A DNA stretch of 64,000 bases from Bradyrhizobium sp. CCBAU 53351 (GCF_015291745.1 NZ_CP030059.1:186001-250000), one strand, 5' to 3'. Shown: positions 18,014 through 28,207, counted from the stretch's first letter. Translations and numbers: made by a program. The notes: generated by a model not told the origin, from the sequence alone.

Positions 18014-18499
18014 ATGACGCCTACCTACACGTTCCGTCCGATGACAGCGGCCGACCTGCCGCTGATCCAGCGGTGGCTGGGCGAGGCCCATGTGCGGGAA
18101 TGGTGGGGCGATCCGGACGAGCAGTATGCGCTCGTCAGCGGCGACCTCGACGAGCCAGCGATGGACCAGTTCATCGTGTTGGCCGGCGACAAGCCCTTCG
18201 GCTATCTTCAGTGCTACCGCCTGACCGCCTGGAATACGGGCTTCGGGCTGCAACCGGAGGGCACGCGTGGGATCGACCAGTTCATCGGCGAGAGCGACAT
18301 GATCGGACGCGGCCATGGCTCGGCGTTAATCCGTCAGTTTGTCGATGAGCAGTTTCGCAGCGGCCTGCCGCGCATGGTCACCGATCCTGATCCGCTCAAC
18401 GCGCGCGCCCTGCGCGCCTATGAGAAGGCAGGCTTCGTCCGCGACCGCTTGGTCGAGACGCCGGACGGAGCGGCCCTATTAATGGTGCGCGAAGCATGA
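18014..18499 (+). CDS. GNAT acetyltransferase, AAC(6')-like
   Basis: A 161-residue GNAT-fold acetyltransferase. The N-terminal [16 protein letters not shown] and HVREWW, the [20 protein letters not shown] acetyl-CoA-binding segment (pyrophosphate loop GRGHGS) and the C-terminal [13 protein letters not shown] match the aminoglycoside 6'-acetyltransferase-like subgroup, which also includes enzymes acting on other amines or siderophores. The substrate cannot be inferred. The start at ATG 18014 follows a palindromic repeat; the stop overlaps the next gene by 4 bp (ATGA). Confidence 0.82.
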   Translation: MTPTYTFRPMTAADLPLIQRWLGEAHVREWWGDPDEQYALVSGDLDEPAMDQFIVLAGDKPFGYLQCYRLTAWNTGFGLQPEGTRGIDQFIGESDMIGRGHGSALIRQFVDEQFRSGLPRMVTDPDPLNARALRAYEKAGFVRDRLVETPDGAALLMVREA

Positions 18500-19113
18500 C
18501 GCTGGTTCACGCGCGCGCAAGCAAGACCGCGTTTTCACCACTTGCCTGGGCCGGCATCGCGCTATCGCTGCTGGCTCTGCAGGCCGCGATCCTGCTTGCG
18601 ATGGGCCGGGTGCCGATCTGCACCTGCGGCACTGTCAAGCTGTGGCACGGCGTGGTGAACAGCTCGGAGAATTCCCAGCACATCGCCGACTGGTACACCT
18701 TCTCGCACGTGCTGCACGGCTTCCTGTTCTATGGCTTGACCTGGCTTCTGTTCGCGCGCCTGCCGTTCCTCAGCTTGTCCTGGCCTGCTCGGCTGATCAC
18801 CGCGATGCTGATCGAAGGTGCCTGGGAGATCGTCGAGAACTCGCCCTTCATCATCGAGCGCTACCGCGCCGGCACGATCTCGCTGGATTATTTCGGCGAC
18901 AGCATCGTCAACTCGGTCTCCGACAATCTGGCCATGGTGCTCGGGTTCCTCGTCGCGCGCGCACTGCCGGTCTCGATGACCGTTCTGATCGGCCTCGCCT
19001 TCGAGATCATGCTGGCGCTGCACATTCGCGACAATCTGACGCTCAACATCCTGATGCTGATCCATCCGATCGAGGCGGTGAAGCAATGGCAATCGGGCCC
19101 GCCGATCATCTGA
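18496..19113 (+). CDS. DUF2585 family membrane protein
   Basis: A 205-residue integral membrane protein of the DUF2585 (UPF0314) family, limited mostly to alphaproteobacteria and of unknown function. Conserved blocks include [51 protein letters not shown] and [14 protein letters not shown]; about five membrane segments are predicted. It is translationally coupled to the GNAT gene by a 4-bp overlap and ends 53 bp before hslU, so hslV, GNAT, DUF2585 and hslU may form one transcript. Confidence 0.88.
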   Translation: MTLVHARASKTAFSPLAWAGIALSLLALQAAILLAMGRVPICTCGTVKLWHGVVNSSENSQHIADWYTFSHVLHGFLFYGLTWLLFARLPFLSLSWPARLITAMLIEGAWEIVENSPFIIERYRAGTISLDYFGDSIVNSVSDNLAMVLGFLVARALPVSMTVLIGLAFEIMLALHIRDNLTLNILMLIHPIEAVKQWQSGPPII

Positions 19114-19166
19114 CGGCCGAAAAAAGCGGCTTGTCCTCCTCCGCAACTGACCCTAGCTAAGGTCCC

Positions 19167-20471
19167 ATGACAGACTTCTCTCCGCGTGAAATCGTTTCCG
19201 AACTCGACCGTTTCATCGTCGGCCAGGCCGATGCCAAGCGCGCCGTCTCGATCGCGCTGCGCAATCGCTGGCGGCGACAGCAGCTCGAAGGCTCCTTGCG
19301 CGAGGAGGTGCTGCCGAAGAACATCCTGATGATCGGCCCCACCGGCGTCGGCAAGACCGAAATCGCGCGGCGACTGGCAAAACTCGCGAACGCGCCGTTC
19401 CTGAAGGTGGAGGCGACCAAATTCACCGAGGTCGGCTATGTCGGCCGCGACGTCGAGCAGATCGTGCGCGACCTCGTCGAGGTCGCGATCGCCCAGGTCC
19501 GCGAGAAGAAGCGCAAGGACGTGCACGCCCGCGCACAGCTCGCCGCCGAGGAGCGCGTGCTCGATGCGCTGGTCGGCGCCAATGCCTCTTCCACGACGCG
19601 GGAATCCTTCCGCAAGAAGCTGCGCGCCGGCGAGCTCAACGACAAGGAAATCGAGGTCGAGACGCAATCCTCCGGCAGCGGCATGCCGATGTTCGAGATC
19701 CCGGGCATGCCGGGCGCGCAGATGGGCGCGATCTCGATCGGCGACATTTTCGGCAAGTTAGGGGGTCGCAGCAAGACGCGGCGCCTGACCGTGGAAGGCT
19801 CGCACGAGATCCTCGTCAACGAGGAATCCGACAAGCTGCTGGATAATGATCAGCTGACGCTGGAGGCGATCAGCGCGGTCGAGAACAACGGCATCGTGTT
19901 CCTCGACGAGATCGACAAGATCTGCGCCCGTGACGGCCGCGTCGGCGGCGACGTCTCGCGCGAGGGTGTGCAGCGCGATCTCTTGCCTCTGATCGAAGGC
20001 ACCACGGTCTCGACCAAGCATGGCGCGGTGAAGACCGACCACATCCTGTTCATCGCGTCCGGCGCGTTCCACGTCGCCAAGCCGTCCGACCTGTTGCCGG
20101 AATTGCAGGGCCGCCTGCCGATCCGCGTCGAATTGCAGGCGCTGACCCGCGACGACATGCGCCGCATCCTGACCGAGCCCGAGGCCTCGCTGATCAAGCA
20201 ATATGTCGCCTTGATGCGGACCGAGGGTGTGACGCTCGACATCACCGACAGCGCCATCGACGCGCTCGCCGACGTCGCGGTCGCCGTGAATTCGACCGTC
20301 GAGAACATCGGCGCGCGGCGGCTGCAGACCGTGATGGAGCGGGTGCTGGACGAGATCTCCTTCACCGCCCCCGACCGTAGCGGCGAGACCGTCAAGGTCG
20401 ATGCCGATTTCGTGCAGAAGCACGTCGGTGATCTCGCCAAGAACGCGGATTTGAGCCGGTTTATTTTGTAA
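19167..20471 (+). CDS. hslU: HslU AAA+ unfoldase subunit
   Basis: A 434-residue HslU, the ATP-dependent unfoldase that feeds substrates to HslV. Walker A is [19 protein letters not shown], the GYVGRDVE pore motif follows, the I domain lies at about 110-230, and Walker B is [10 protein letters not shown]. The C-terminal [10 protein letters not shown] provides the tail that inserts into HslV pockets to activate it. Length matches the family (443 in E. coli). Confidence 0.97.
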   Translation: MTDFSPREIVSELDRFIVGQADAKRAVSIALRNRWRRQQLEGSLREEVLPKNILMIGPTGVGKTEIARRLAKLANAPFLKVEATKFTEVGYVGRDVEQIVRDLVEVAIAQVREKKRKDVHARAQLAAEERVLDALVGANASSTTRESFRKKLRAGELNDKEIEVETQSSGSGMPMFEIPGMPGAQMGAISIGDIFGKLGGRSKTRRLTVEGSHEILVNEESDKLLDNDQLTLEAISAVENNGIVFLDEIDKICARDGRVGGDVSREGVQRDLLPLIEGTTVSTKHGAVKTDHILFIASGAFHVAKPSDLLPELQGRLPIRVELQALTRDDMRRILTEPEASLIKQYVALMRTEGVTLDITDSAIDALADVAVAVNSTVENIGARRLQTVMERVLDEISFTAPDRSGETVKVDADFVQKHVGDLAKNADLSRFIL

Positions 20472-20499
20472 TTCGGGGCGGTCACGCTATGGATGCGGC

Positions 20500-21624
20500 G
20501 TGACCGTACGCATCCTGCAAAATCCCTGGCGCCTGCTGCTCGCGATCAACGCGGCGGTGATCGTCAGCGTGTTCGTGCACAAGATCCAGCTGCCGCCTTA
20601 CGTCCCCTACATCCACCTCCTGGTCGATTACCATTTCGGCTTCATCAAGCGCGCACTGATCGGGGCGATGGTCGCGCTGCTCACCGACAAGGTGCCGGTC
20701 TGGCTGGTGTTCGCGCTGGGCGGGGTGACGTGGCTGGCGACGCTGGGGCTGTACGCAAAGCTGTTCCAGAAGACCTTCGGCTTCACCGCGAAGACGCTGC
20801 CGCTGTTCGTCTTCATCGCGGGCTCGCCGTTCTTCCTGAAGAATTTCATGCACACGCTCGGCCATTTCGACATCTATGGCTGTGCGCTGGCCATGATCCT
20901 GCTGCTGATGCCCGCGCGCTCGCTGCTGTTCGTCGCCACGGCAGCGCTGTTCTCGGTCATCCTCGTGCTGATCCACCACATTCATCTCTTGATGTATGTG
21001 CCGACGATCGTCACCATCGTCGTGATCAGGCACTATCTCGCTTACGGGCTTGATCGCGGCAATGTCGCGTTCGGTATCGTCGCCCTCGCGATCGTCTCCG
21101 CGCTGTTCTTCGCCGCGCAATTCTGGGGAACGATGCCGATCCCGGAGGCGGACTTCGTCACCTATTTGAAAACGCGCATGGCCGATCCCTCGCGCACCGA
21201 TCTCTTGCAATTCGCCTATATCTGGTACCAGCCGCTGGCGAAGGAAGTTTCCGACACCTGGGGCCGCCTGCCGCACAACAGCCTCGGTATACCTGTGTTC
21301 GCGTTGCTGATCTGGCTGCACACGCCGCTGTGGCGTTTCCTCGCGAAGCTGATCGGCACGCTCGCGAGCGAGATGCACCGCCGCCTCGTCATCGCGGCGC
21401 TGATCGGAATCAGCCTCGCCTATCTCGTGATGTTTGCGATGGTGTTCGACTATTCGCGCTGGATCTCGAACTGGGCGGTCTGCATGTTCCTGATCCTGCA
21501 TGCGGTGAAGATGCTGCCGGCGGCGCACGAGACCGCGCTGATTCCGCCTGACGACCGGAAGACAAACATCTTCGGCCTGATCATCACCCTGATCCCGCGC
21601 GTCGGAATCATCCGGCCGTTCTAG
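20500..21624 (+). CDS. Hypothetical polytopic membrane protein
   Basis: A 374-residue protein with about nine to ten hydrophobic segments; I do not recognise the family. Features are an early YHFGFIKRALIGAM segment, a histidine-rich stretch LIHHIHLLMYVP near residue 155, and a soluble loop at about 205-255 (FVTYLKTRMADPSRTDLL). The YHFGFIKR motif with many membrane helices is reminiscent of glycosyltransferase-like membrane proteins, but that is a guess. It starts at a GTG 28 bp after hslU and its stop overlaps the convergent smr gene by 4 bp. Confidence 0.6.
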   Translation: MTVRILQNPWRLLLAINAAVIVSVFVHKIQLPPYVPYIHLLVDYHFGFIKRALIGAMVALLTDKVPVWLVFALGGVTWLATLGLYAKLFQKTFGFTAKTLPLFVFIAGSPFFLKNFMHTLGHFDIYGCALAMILLLMPARSLLFVATAALFSVILVLIHHIHLLMYVPTIVTIVVIRHYLAYGLDRGNVAFGIVALAIVSALFFAAQFWGTMPIPEADFVTYLKTRMADPSRTDLLQFAYIWYQPLAKEVSDTWGRLPHNSLGIPVFALLIWLHTPLWRFLAKLIGTLASEMHRRLVIAALIGISLAYLVMFAMVFDYSRWISNWAVCMFLILHAVKMLPAAHETALIPPDDRKTNIFGLIITLIPRVGIIRPF

Positions 21625-22223
21625 AGTCTGGCCCGCCTGATCCGCACATACAGCGCGCCCTCGCCGCCATGGCCGATATGCGCCGTCTCGAATCCCACGA
21701 CGAAGGCGCGGAATTCGGGCAGGCTCAGCCATTCCGGCACCTGGCGGCGCAGCACGCCGCTTTCGCCGCCGCTGCGGCCCTTGCCGGTGATGACCAGCAC
21801 GAAGGTCAGGCCGTCATGATGGGCGCGGTGCAGGAAGCCGGTCAGCGCGCGATGGGCGCGCGTCTGGGTCATGCCGTGCAGGTCGAGCCGCGCCTCGATC
21901 TCGCTGCGGCCGCGCGACAGCTTTGTGCGCTCGCGCTTGCCAAGCGGCGCCAAGGGCGGGACTTGCGGCTTCGCGATACGCGGCGCCGGGGCCTCAGCCA
22001 CCGGCCTCGGCGGTGGCGAGGGCCGCAGCGCCGGGGCTACCAGTGAAGGTCCAGCGAGCGGCGCGGCGTGCGCCTTGACCACCACCTTGGCCACGCGGTG
22101 CTTCCGCAGCGGCTTGACCTGTTTGGCGACCGTCTCCCACAGCTCGCGCTCCTCCTCGCTCAGCGCGCGACGACGCGGCGAGGGGCGAGGCTCCAGCACG
22201 GGCGGACGAGACGATCGCTTCAT
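21621..22223 (-). CDS. Smr-domain protein
   Basis: A 200-residue protein with a C-terminal Smr (small MutS-related) domain at about 108-200: the LDLHGMT motif, then VLVITGKGRSGG and the closing GGEGALYVRIRR. Smr domains are nucleases or nucleic-acid binders. The N-terminal half is basic and proline-rich and probably disordered. The start codon overlaps the stop of mltA by 4 bp (ATGA), so mltA and smr are coupled, following the tim44-like gene in one leftward unit. Confidence 0.88.
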   Translation of the reverse strand: MKRSSRPPVLEPRPSPRRRALSEEERELWETVAKQVKPLRKHRVAKVVVKAHAAPLAGPSLVAPALRPSPPPRPVAEAPAPRIAKPQVPPLAPLGKRERTKLSRGRSEIEARLDLHGMTQTRAHRALTGFLHRAHHDGLTFVLVITGKGRSGGESGVLRRQVPEWLSLPEFRAFVVGFETAHIGHGGEGALYVRIRRARL

Positions 22224-23728
22224 TGCTGCCGATGGGGACGCTTCTTCACCGGCCGCTGCGGTTCGGGAGCGGGCTCGATCGCGGGGCGCGGCACCGGTAG
22301 CGGGACCGGACCTGCGGTGGCAATTGTTTCCGTCTTGTTGTCCGCTGAAGCGGCGGCGGCTGCCGGCTTCGTCGTCCCCTTGCCCGGATCGGTCTGCGGA
22401 AACAGCTTTGCGATCTTCTCCGACGGACGCGGATCAGGCACCGGCAGGCGCGCGGCGCGAACCGAGGGATCGAGCCCCTTCGGCACCAGCATCACGAAAT
22501 GCATGGGATGGCGCAGTCGGCCGGAGATGCGGCCGGCCTCCTGGCCAGCACCGAAAAACAGGTCGGCGCGCGCAGGCCCGATGATGGCCGAGCCGGTATC
22601 CTGCGCGATCATCAGCCGATGGAACGGTGTTTTCGCGCGGTCGGATTCGATCGGCAGCTCGCCCTCGATGAAGAACGGCGTGCCGTAGACATGCAGCGAT
22701 TTGTCGACCGCGATCGAGCGTCCCGCCGTCAGCGGAATGCCTTGCGCACCCACCGCCTCGTCCTTGTCGGACAAATTGACCTCGCGAAAGAAGATGTAGG
22801 CGCGGTTGGCGCGGCGCAGCTCCTTGGCGCCGTCAGGGTTTTGCGTCATCCACTCCCTGATCTTCTGCATCGACATCTCTTCCCTGGGGATGATGCCGCG
22901 CTCGATCAGGATGCGCCCGACGGCGGTGTAGGGATAGCCGTTATAGGCGTCGTAGTTGAGCCGGACCGAGCTGCCGTCGTCGAACTTGATGCGCGCTGAA
23001 CCCTGGATCTGCGCGAACAACAGATCGGTGGGATCCTTCAGCCAGGCGATCTCCAGTCCGCGGCCGGCGATCTTGCCGTCCTCGATCTCGCCGCGGTCGT
23101 AATAGGGCACCAGCTTGCGGCGGCCGATCTTGCGATAGACCGGGCCCTTGTTGGGCAGGCTCACCGAATCCTGCTTGTAGCCGCGCACGAACAGATTCGA
23201 AGGGCGGCGGTAGACAGGAACGTTGTAGATGTCGGTCTGGGTGCGCGATCCCTCCAGCACCGGCTCGTAATAGCCGGTGACGAAACCATCGGGCTCGCCG
23301 AGCCGCGAGATGCGCAGCGGCGCAAAATTCTCCTCGAAGAAGGTCTTTGCTTTCGCGTCGTCGCTGAGCTCGAGCGTCTTCGCGACCTTGCAAGGCTCGT
23401 TCAGCGAACCCGCCAGCGCTTTCGGTTCAGTCGCGCCGGTCTGCGCATTGATCGACTTGCAGCTCGCGCGGAACGTCTTGAACGCGGCGAGATGATTGTC
23501 GTCGCCCCAGCCCTTCACGTCCGCCCAGGCCAGCGGCATGTATTGCGCGCCTGATATTTCGAGCGGCAGGGGGAGTTGCGGATAGGGCAAGGCCCGCGGC
23601 GGAGCAGCGGGCAAGTGCGGGAGATGATGGTGATGGTTGCGGTAGTGGCGCCGCGCCGCCTCGGCGCCGAGCGAAAACGACGACAGCACGACGACGCCTG
23701 CGCAAAGCGCGGTCGCGCTGTTCTTCAA
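22220..23728 (-). CDS. mltA: Membrane-bound lytic murein transglycosylase A (MltA)
   Basis: A roughly 502-residue lytic transglycosylase that cleaves peptidoglycan with formation of 1,6-anhydromuramic acid. MltA-domain blocks are clear (FVTGYYEPVLEGSRT, KDPTDLLFAQIQGSARI, GYPYTAVGRILIERG) and the 3D domain follows (IAQDTGSAIIGPARADLFFG, with the catalytic aspartate). A signal peptide is present, not a lipobox. No ATG is available: I place the start at a TTG (23728), directly before the signal peptide; another TTG about 30 bases upstream would overlap tim44. The C-terminal tail is a low-complexity proline-rich region. Confidence 0.9.
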   Translation of the reverse strand: MKNSATALCAGVVVLSSFSLGAEAARRHYRNHHHHLPHLPAAPPRALPYPQLPLPLEISGAQYMPLAWADVKGWGDDNHLAAFKTFRASCKSINAQTGATEPKALAGSLNEPCKVAKTLELSDDAKAKTFFEENFAPLRISRLGEPDGFVTGYYEPVLEGSRTQTDIYNVPVYRRPSNLFVRGYKQDSVSLPNKGPVYRKIGRRKLVPYYDRGEIEDGKIAGRGLEIAWLKDPTDLLFAQIQGSARIKFDDGSSVRLNYDAYNGYPYTAVGRILIERGIIPREEMSMQKIREWMTQNPDGAKELRRANRAYIFFREVNLSDKDEAVGAQGIPLTAGRSIAVDKSLHVYGTPFFIEGELPIESDRAKTPFHRLMIAQDTGSAIIGPARADLFFGAGQEAGRISGRLRHPMHFVMLVPKGLDPSVRAARLPVPDPRPSEKIAKLFPQTDPGKGTTKPAAAAASADNKTETIATAGPVPLPVPRPAIEPAPEPQRPVKKRPHRQQ

Positions 23729-23735
23729 TAGGATC

Positions 23736-24443
23736 TTAATTCGCGCTTCCGGTGCCAACCAGCTTCCAGTTCGGATCGCGAGAGGTGATGTCGCGGGCGA
23801 AAGTCCAGATGTCGGTGATGTCGGCAACCGTGTCGGCACTGCCGTCGACGATGTTGCCGGCCTTGTCCCGGGTGGCCGAGATCATCTGCGAGACGAAACG
23901 GATCGTGAGCTGGGCGGTCCGGTCGCGCAGCTCGGCGCCGACCAGCTCGGCCTTGTCGATCGAGACGAAGCGGGTCTCGGTCTTCTGCTCGTTCTTCTCG
24001 CGTTCCTTGATCGCCGCGTCGAAGCTGTCATAGACGTCCGGCGACAACAGGTCGCGCAGCGCGCGGCGGTCGCCGTTGGCGAAGGCCAGCACGATCATCT
24101 CATAGGCGCCGCGGGCGCCCGAGATGAAATGACGCGGGTCAAAGGTGGAATCCTTCTCGACGATGGCATCCAGGCCCTGCGCCAGCGTGGTCCCGGGTTC
24201 GGCGAGGCCCTTCCAGCGGTCGGAGGGAGGGGTCGGGTCGGCGGTCGGCGCCAGCGGGGCCTGGTCGATCACCTTGCCCGGCATGGTCACGACGTTGTTG
24301 TCCTGGGCACCTCCCAGCGCATTGCGAGCGGCGGTCCGATCGAACGGCGGCCGTTCGTTGCCGGTTCGCTGCCCGAGCACGCTGCGCAGCCGCAGAAAGA
24401 TGAAGACCGCCAGCGCCAGGAAGATGATGGTGTAGATGTCCAC
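23736..24443 (-). CDS. Tim44-like domain protein
   Basis: A 235-residue protein with one N-terminal membrane anchor (YTIIFLALAVFIFLRLRSVLG) and a C-terminal Tim44-like domain from about residue 95 (FISGARGAYEMIVLAFANGD to the end). Bacterial Tim44-like proteins are membrane-tethered and of uncertain role; the fold is shared with the mitochondrial import factor. It begins with GTG and is divergent from secB, a frequent alphaproteobacterial arrangement. mltA follows 7 bp downstream. Confidence 0.9.
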   Translation of the reverse strand: MDIYTIIFLALAVFIFLRLRSVLGQRTGNERPPFDRTAARNALGGAQDNNVVTMPGKVIDQAPLAPTADPTPPSDRWKGLAEPGTTLAQGLDAIVEKDSTFDPRHFISGARGAYEMIVLAFANGDRRALRDLLSPDVYDSFDAAIKEREKNEQKTETRFVSIDKAELVGAELRDRTAQLTIRFVSQMISATRDKAGNIVDGSADTVADITDIWTFARDITSRDPNWKLVGTGSAN

Positions 24444-24855
24444 GTCGTATTCGCTTTCTGGCCGTTGCCTGGGTCTTCGCTTTTGGGGTCGTCGCCGGGA
24501 AAATCAATCCGGCCAGTAGACCGTTCCACACGGGAACGGCAAGTCTACATCACCATTTTAGGTCCACGTCAGGTCCTGGGGATGTAGGCACGAAATCTTG
24601 CCCGGCCAATGGCGCCTTTTGGCACAGCACCGAGTGTAGCGCGTTTTATGCTTAAGGGGAAACCCGATCCTGCCCGGAAATCGCGCATCTTCAATCGTTT
24701 AAGGCGCTATTTTGCCGAAAAGGCCGGATGACCGCCGCAAGGCTTGGCGCGGCCGGAAATCCCACCCCGGGACCGTTCGTCCTTGTGGAACGAGGCAGCC
24801 CTATGTTAGCCAACCGCCGCGAAATTCAGCCCAAATCGGGTAAGGAGAGACTCTC
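24444..24855. other. 412-bp divergent intergenic region (tim44-like / secB)
   Basis: This gap must contain promoters for the leftward tim44-mltA-smr unit and for secB. GGTAAGGAGAG just before 24856 is the secB ribosome-binding site. I found no promoter boxes that I would defend. A 27-codon open frame (24648-24731, starting MLKGKPDPARK, strongly basic) lies in the middle but has no convincing ribosome-binding site. In some relatives an fxsA gene sits here; none is present. Confidence 0.5.
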
Positions 24856-25347
24856 ATGACCAACGGTAACGGCACCCCTCCCGAGGCGGCCCAGGCTCCC
24901 CAGCTCAACGTGCTGGCGCAATATACCAAGGACCTGTCGTTCGAAAATCCGAACGCGCCCAGCTCGCTCCAGCAGCAGAGCCAGCCGCCCCAGATCAACA
25001 TCCAGATCAACGTCAGCGCCAACAATCTCAGCGAACAGGAGTTCGAGGTGACGCTGTCGGTCGAGGGCAAGGCCGAGACCGCGGGCAAGATCATGTTCTC
25101 GTTCGAGCTCGCCTATGCCGGCGTGTTCCGCATCGCCAACGTGCCGAAGGAGAATCTGCATCCGCTGGTCATGATCGAGTGCCCGCGCCTGCTGTTCCCG
25201 TTCGCACGCGAGATCATCGCGACTGCGGTGCGCGACGGCGGGTTCCCGCCCTTGATGCTGGATCCGGTCGACTTCGTCGGTCTCTATCGCCAGAACATGG
25301 AGCGGCAAATGGCCTCCCAGGGCGGCGGCCAGACCGGCCAGGCCTAA
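24856..25347 (+). CDS. secB: Protein-export chaperone SecB
   Basis: A 163-residue SecB, the tetrameric cytosolic chaperone that keeps preproteins unfolded and hands them to SecA. Typical blocks are [17 protein letters not shown] near residue 20, [34 protein letters not shown] and [15 protein letters not shown]. Length fits the family (155 in E. coli). A strong AAGGAGAG precedes the ATG. It converges on dnaQ, 9 bp between stops. Confidence 0.97.
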   Translation: MTNGNGTPPEAAQAPQLNVLAQYTKDLSFENPNAPSSLQQQSQPPQINIQINVSANNLSEQEFEVTLSVEGKAETAGKIMFSFELAYAGVFRIANVPKENLHPLVMIECPRLLFPFAREIIATAVRDGGFPPLMLDPVDFVGLYRQNMERQMASQGGGQTGQA

Positions 25348-25356
25348 CTCACAGCC

Positions 25357-26073
25357 TTAACCAGCCGGAGAGGCGACTGGAGCAACGAGATACTCGTTCC
25401 AGATCGCCTTTTCGCCCATCGTTGCGATGAAGGCCCGATGGGCCTCCCGCTCGGCATCCGAAACCCGCGGCGCAAGCGGCACCAGGCGCTGCCGCCGCGG
25501 CGTATCGCCCGCAGCATTGATGCGAATCTCTTCGCTCTCCGACGCCAGAAGCAGCTGCGACTGCCGCGCCCCGACCAGATCGACATAGACCTCGGCCAGC
25601 AGCTCGGCATCCAGCAGCGCGCCGTGCTTGGTGCGGTGTGAATTGTCGATCGCATAGCGCGAGCAGAGATCGTCGAGCCGGTTCGACACGCCGGGATGCT
25701 TGCGTCGCGCCAGCAGCAGCGTGTCGACCAGCCGCTCACGCGGGATCGCTGCGCGCTTGATCCTGTCGAGCTCGGCGTTGATGAAGCCGATGTCGAACGA
25801 GGCATTGTGGATCACCAGCGGCGCATCGCCGATGAACTCCAGAAACGCATCGGCGACTTCGTGGAACAGCGGCTTGGTCGACAGGAATTCGGCCGACAGC
25901 CCGTGCACCGCGAAGGCCTCCGCCGGCATGTCCCGCTCAGGATTGATATAGACGTGATAGGTCTGGCCGGTCGGCATGCGGTTGAAGATCTCGACGCAGC
26001 CAATTTCGACCAGACGATCGCCGCGGAGCGGATCGAGGCCGGTGGTTTCGGTGTCGAGAACGATTTCGCGCAT
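25357..26073 (-). CDS. dnaQ: DNA polymerase III epsilon subunit (3'-5' proofreading exonuclease)
   Basis: A 238-residue DEDDh exonuclease: Exo I VLDTETTGLDP, Exo II HNASFDIGFIN, Exo III HGALLDAELLAEVY. The length and the C-terminal tail after residue 180 fit DnaQ, the replicative proofreading subunit, rather than a stand-alone nuclease. It lies downstream of coaE with a gap of about 54 bp on the same strand, within the leftward block next to the putative origin. Confidence 0.95.
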   Translation of the reverse strand: MREIVLDTETTGLDPLRGDRLVEIGCVEIFNRMPTGQTYHVYINPERDMPAEAFAVHGLSAEFLSTKPLFHEVADAFLEFIGDAPLVIHNASFDIGFINAELDRIKRAAIPRERLVDTLLLARRKHPGVSNRLDDLCSRYAIDNSHRTKHGALLDAELLAEVYVDLVGARQSQLLLASESEEIRINAAGDTPRRQRLVPLAPRVSDAEREAHRAFIATMGEKAIWNEYLVAPVASPAG

Positions 26074-26127
26074 GACTTGAGATCAGTAAGTTGAGGTCGG
26101 AGTGCTGAAAGCCGGCGAGGCGGCGAA

Positions 26128-26727
26128 TCAGGTTCGCCGCTGCGGCATCTTAACGACCTCGGCCAGGATGTGCGCGATTTGCGCCCGCACCGGCTCGAGT
26201 CCGTGCGAGGTATCCACCACGAAATCGGCCCGCTTGCGCTTCTCGGCATCGGGCGTCTGCTTGGCGATGATGGCGTCCAGCTTGGCTTCGTCCATCGTGC
26301 CGCGCGCCAGCACCCGCTCGCGCTGGAGTTCCGGCGAGGTCGAGACCACGACCACCGCATCGACCCGCTTCTCGCCGCCGGTCTCGAACAGCAGCGGGAT
26401 GTCCAGCACCACGACCGGCGCCTTGGCAGCCTCGGCCTCGGCAAAGAACTTTTGCCGGGAGGCGCCGAGCATCGGATGCACGATCTGCTCGAGCTGCTTG
26501 ATGGCGGCGGGATCGTGCACCACGCGCGCCGACAATTTTGGCCGGTCCACCTTGCCGTTCACGGTGGTGCCGGGAAAGGCGGCCTCGATCGCCGGCGCCG
26601 CGTCACCTTCATAGAGCTGATGCACGGCGGCATCGGCGTCGTAGACGGGCACGCCCGCCTCCGCGAACAGCTTTGCGGTGGTCGATTTGCCCATCCCGAT
26701 CGAGCCGGTCAGTCCGAGGATCCGCAT
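26128..26727 (-). CDS. coaE: Dephospho-CoA kinase CoaE
   Basis: A 199-residue CoaE, which phosphorylates dephospho-CoA in the last step of coenzyme A synthesis. P-loop [16 protein letters not shown] lies at the N-terminus, followed by [14 protein letters not shown] with the conserved aspartates and [13 protein letters not shown] use ATG 26727, giving the standard [11 protein letters not shown] start; the frame is open nine codons further upstream. It lies 23 bp after maf, same strand. Confidence 0.95.
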   Translation of the reverse strand: MRILGLTGSIGMGKSTTAKLFAEAGVPVYDADAAVHQLYEGDAAPAIEAAFPGTTVNGKVDRPKLSARVVHDPAAIKQLEQIVHPMLGASRQKFFAEAEAAKAPVVVLDIPLLFETGGEKRVDAVVVVSTSPELQRERVLARGTMDEAKLDAIIAKQTPDAEKRKRADFVVDTSHGLEPVRAQIAHILAEVVKMPQRRT

Positions 26728-26750
26728 CAGCCTACAGCCATGTCTGTCAT

Positions 26751-27359
26751 TCACACGGCAACTAGCCGTTCGCTTCGCAGGAACGCAAGCAGCGGCAGCA
26801 ACGGCAGACCGAGAATGGTGAAATGATCGCCCTCGATGCGCTCGAACAGATGGATGCCCAACCCCTCGAGCTGATAGGCGCCGACGCTGGTCGTGACGGC
26901 GTCGCCGGCAACATCCAGATACGCTGAAAGCTCGCCCTCGGTCATCTCACGCATCGTCATGCGGGCGATCGAGACGTCTTCGAAAACAATCTTGCCGTCA
27001 TGCGCCACGGCGACTGCGGAGTTTAGCTCATGGCTGTTGCCGGCGAGCTCGCGCAATTGCGCCAAGGCCTGCGGGCGGCCCGCGGGCTTGTTGAAGAGGC
27101 GGTTGCCAAGAGCCAGCGTCTGATCGGCGCCGATCACGTAGCTCCTGGGATAACGGGCGCAGACCGCCCTAGCCTTTTCGCGCGCCAGCAGCAAAGCGAT
27201 CTCGCGCGGATTTGAAAGCTCTGATGCGCCTTGAATACCGCGTTCGTCGATATCAGCGGTCACAGCCCTGAACTCCAGCCCGGCATTGGCCAGCAGCATT
27301 TTCCGCGCGCTGCTCTGCGACGCCAGGATCAACGGAGATGTGCCGAGCCACAGACCCAT
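26751..27359 (-). CDS. maf: Maf-like nucleotide pyrophosphatase
   Basis: A 202-residue Maf/YceF/YhdE family protein, a nucleoside triphosphate pyrophosphatase active on non-canonical or specific NTPs and linked to septum inhibition. The N-terminal [18 protein letters not shown] signature, [11 protein letters not shown] and the [21 protein letters not shown] block are all present. ATG 27359 gives [16 protein letters not shown]. It starts 8 bp after the stop of ppsR, so ppsR-maf-coaE-dnaQ probably form one leftward operon. Confidence 0.94.
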   Translation of the reverse strand: MGLWLGTSPLILASQSSARKMLLANAGLEFRAVTADIDERGIQGASELSNPREIALLLAREKARAVCARYPRSYVIGADQTLALGNRLFNKPAGRPQALAQLRELAGNSHELNSAVAVAHDGKIVFEDVSIARMTMREMTEGELSAYLDVAGDAVTTSVGAYQLEGLGIHLFERIEGDHFTILGLPLLPLLAFLRSERLVAV

Positions 27360-27367
27360 CGCGAAAA

Positions 27368-28207
27368 CTATTCGGAAGGCCGGTTGCGTTGGCGATCGCT
27401 GTAGAGCTTCATGATCGCCGCCGCGGTTTCCTCGATCGAGCGGCGCGTGACGTCGAGCAGCGGCCAATCGTGCTTGGCGCTGAGCTTGCGCGCAAACGCG
27501 ACCTCCTCGGTGACCGATTGCTTGTCGGTGTAAGTGTCGCTGCCGGACTCGGCTCCCATGGAGAGCAGGCGATTCTGGCGGATCTGGATCAGGCGTTCCG
27601 GCGTCGCGTGAAGGCTGACCACCAATGGCCGCGTCAGCGTCTCCAATTGCGAGGGCACCGGAATGCCCGGAACCAACGGCACGTTGGCGGTCCGGATGCC
27701 GCGGTTCGCCAGATAAATCGACGTCGGTGTTTTCGAGGTGCGGGACACGCCGACCAGGACGACGTCGGCATCGTCGAGGCCTTCGACATGCTGGCCGTCG
27801 TCGTGGATCATCGTGTAGTTCAGCGCGTCGATGCGCTTGAAATATTCCGCGTTGAGGACGTGCTGGGCGCCGACGCGGCCGGTGGTTGCTGCGCCAAGAT
27901 AGGCTTCGAACAGCTGCATCACCGGGCCGATGATCGACAGGCTCGGAACGTTGATCCCCTTGCACTTGTCCTCGAGCCTGGAGACGAGATCCTTCTCGAG
28001 CAGCGTGAACAGCACGATTCCCGGCGCCTCCTCGATCTCATCGAGGACCCGATCGAGCTGCTTCTGGCTGCGCACCAGCGGATAGACGTGCTCGACCGGC
28101 GTCACATTGGCGTATTGAGCCGCAACCGCGCGAGCCACGGTGATCAGCGTCTCGCCGGTGGAGTCGGAGACGAGGTGCAGATGGAAATAATTGTTCGAGG
28201 TCGGCAC
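27368..28207 (-). CDS. Pyruvate, phosphate dikinase regulatory protein family (DUF299)
   Basis: A 279-residue DUF299 protein, the bifunctional kinase/pyrophosphorylase family that controls PEP synthase (PpsR) or PPDK. The N-terminal [14 protein letters not shown], the P-loop-like [18 protein letters not shown] and the C-terminal [15 protein letters not shown] are diagnostic. It starts at GTG. Its orthologues (RP001 in Rickettsia, the DUF299 gene of Caulobacter) flank the chromosome origin, and it borders the putative origin here too. Confidence 0.93.
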   Translation of the reverse strand: MPTSNNYFHLHLVSDSTGETLITVARAVAAQYANVTPVEHVYPLVRSQKQLDRVLDEIEEAPGIVLFTLLEKDLVSRLEDKCKGINVPSLSIIGPVMQLFEAYLGAATTGRVGAQHVLNAEYFKRIDALNYTMIHDDGQHVEGLDDADVVLVGVSRTSKTPTSIYLANRGIRTANVPLVPGIPVPSQLETLTRPLVVSLHATPERLIQIRQNRLLSMGAESGSDTYTDKQSVTEEVAFARKLSAKHDWPLLDVTRRSIEETAAAIMKLYSDRQRNRPSE

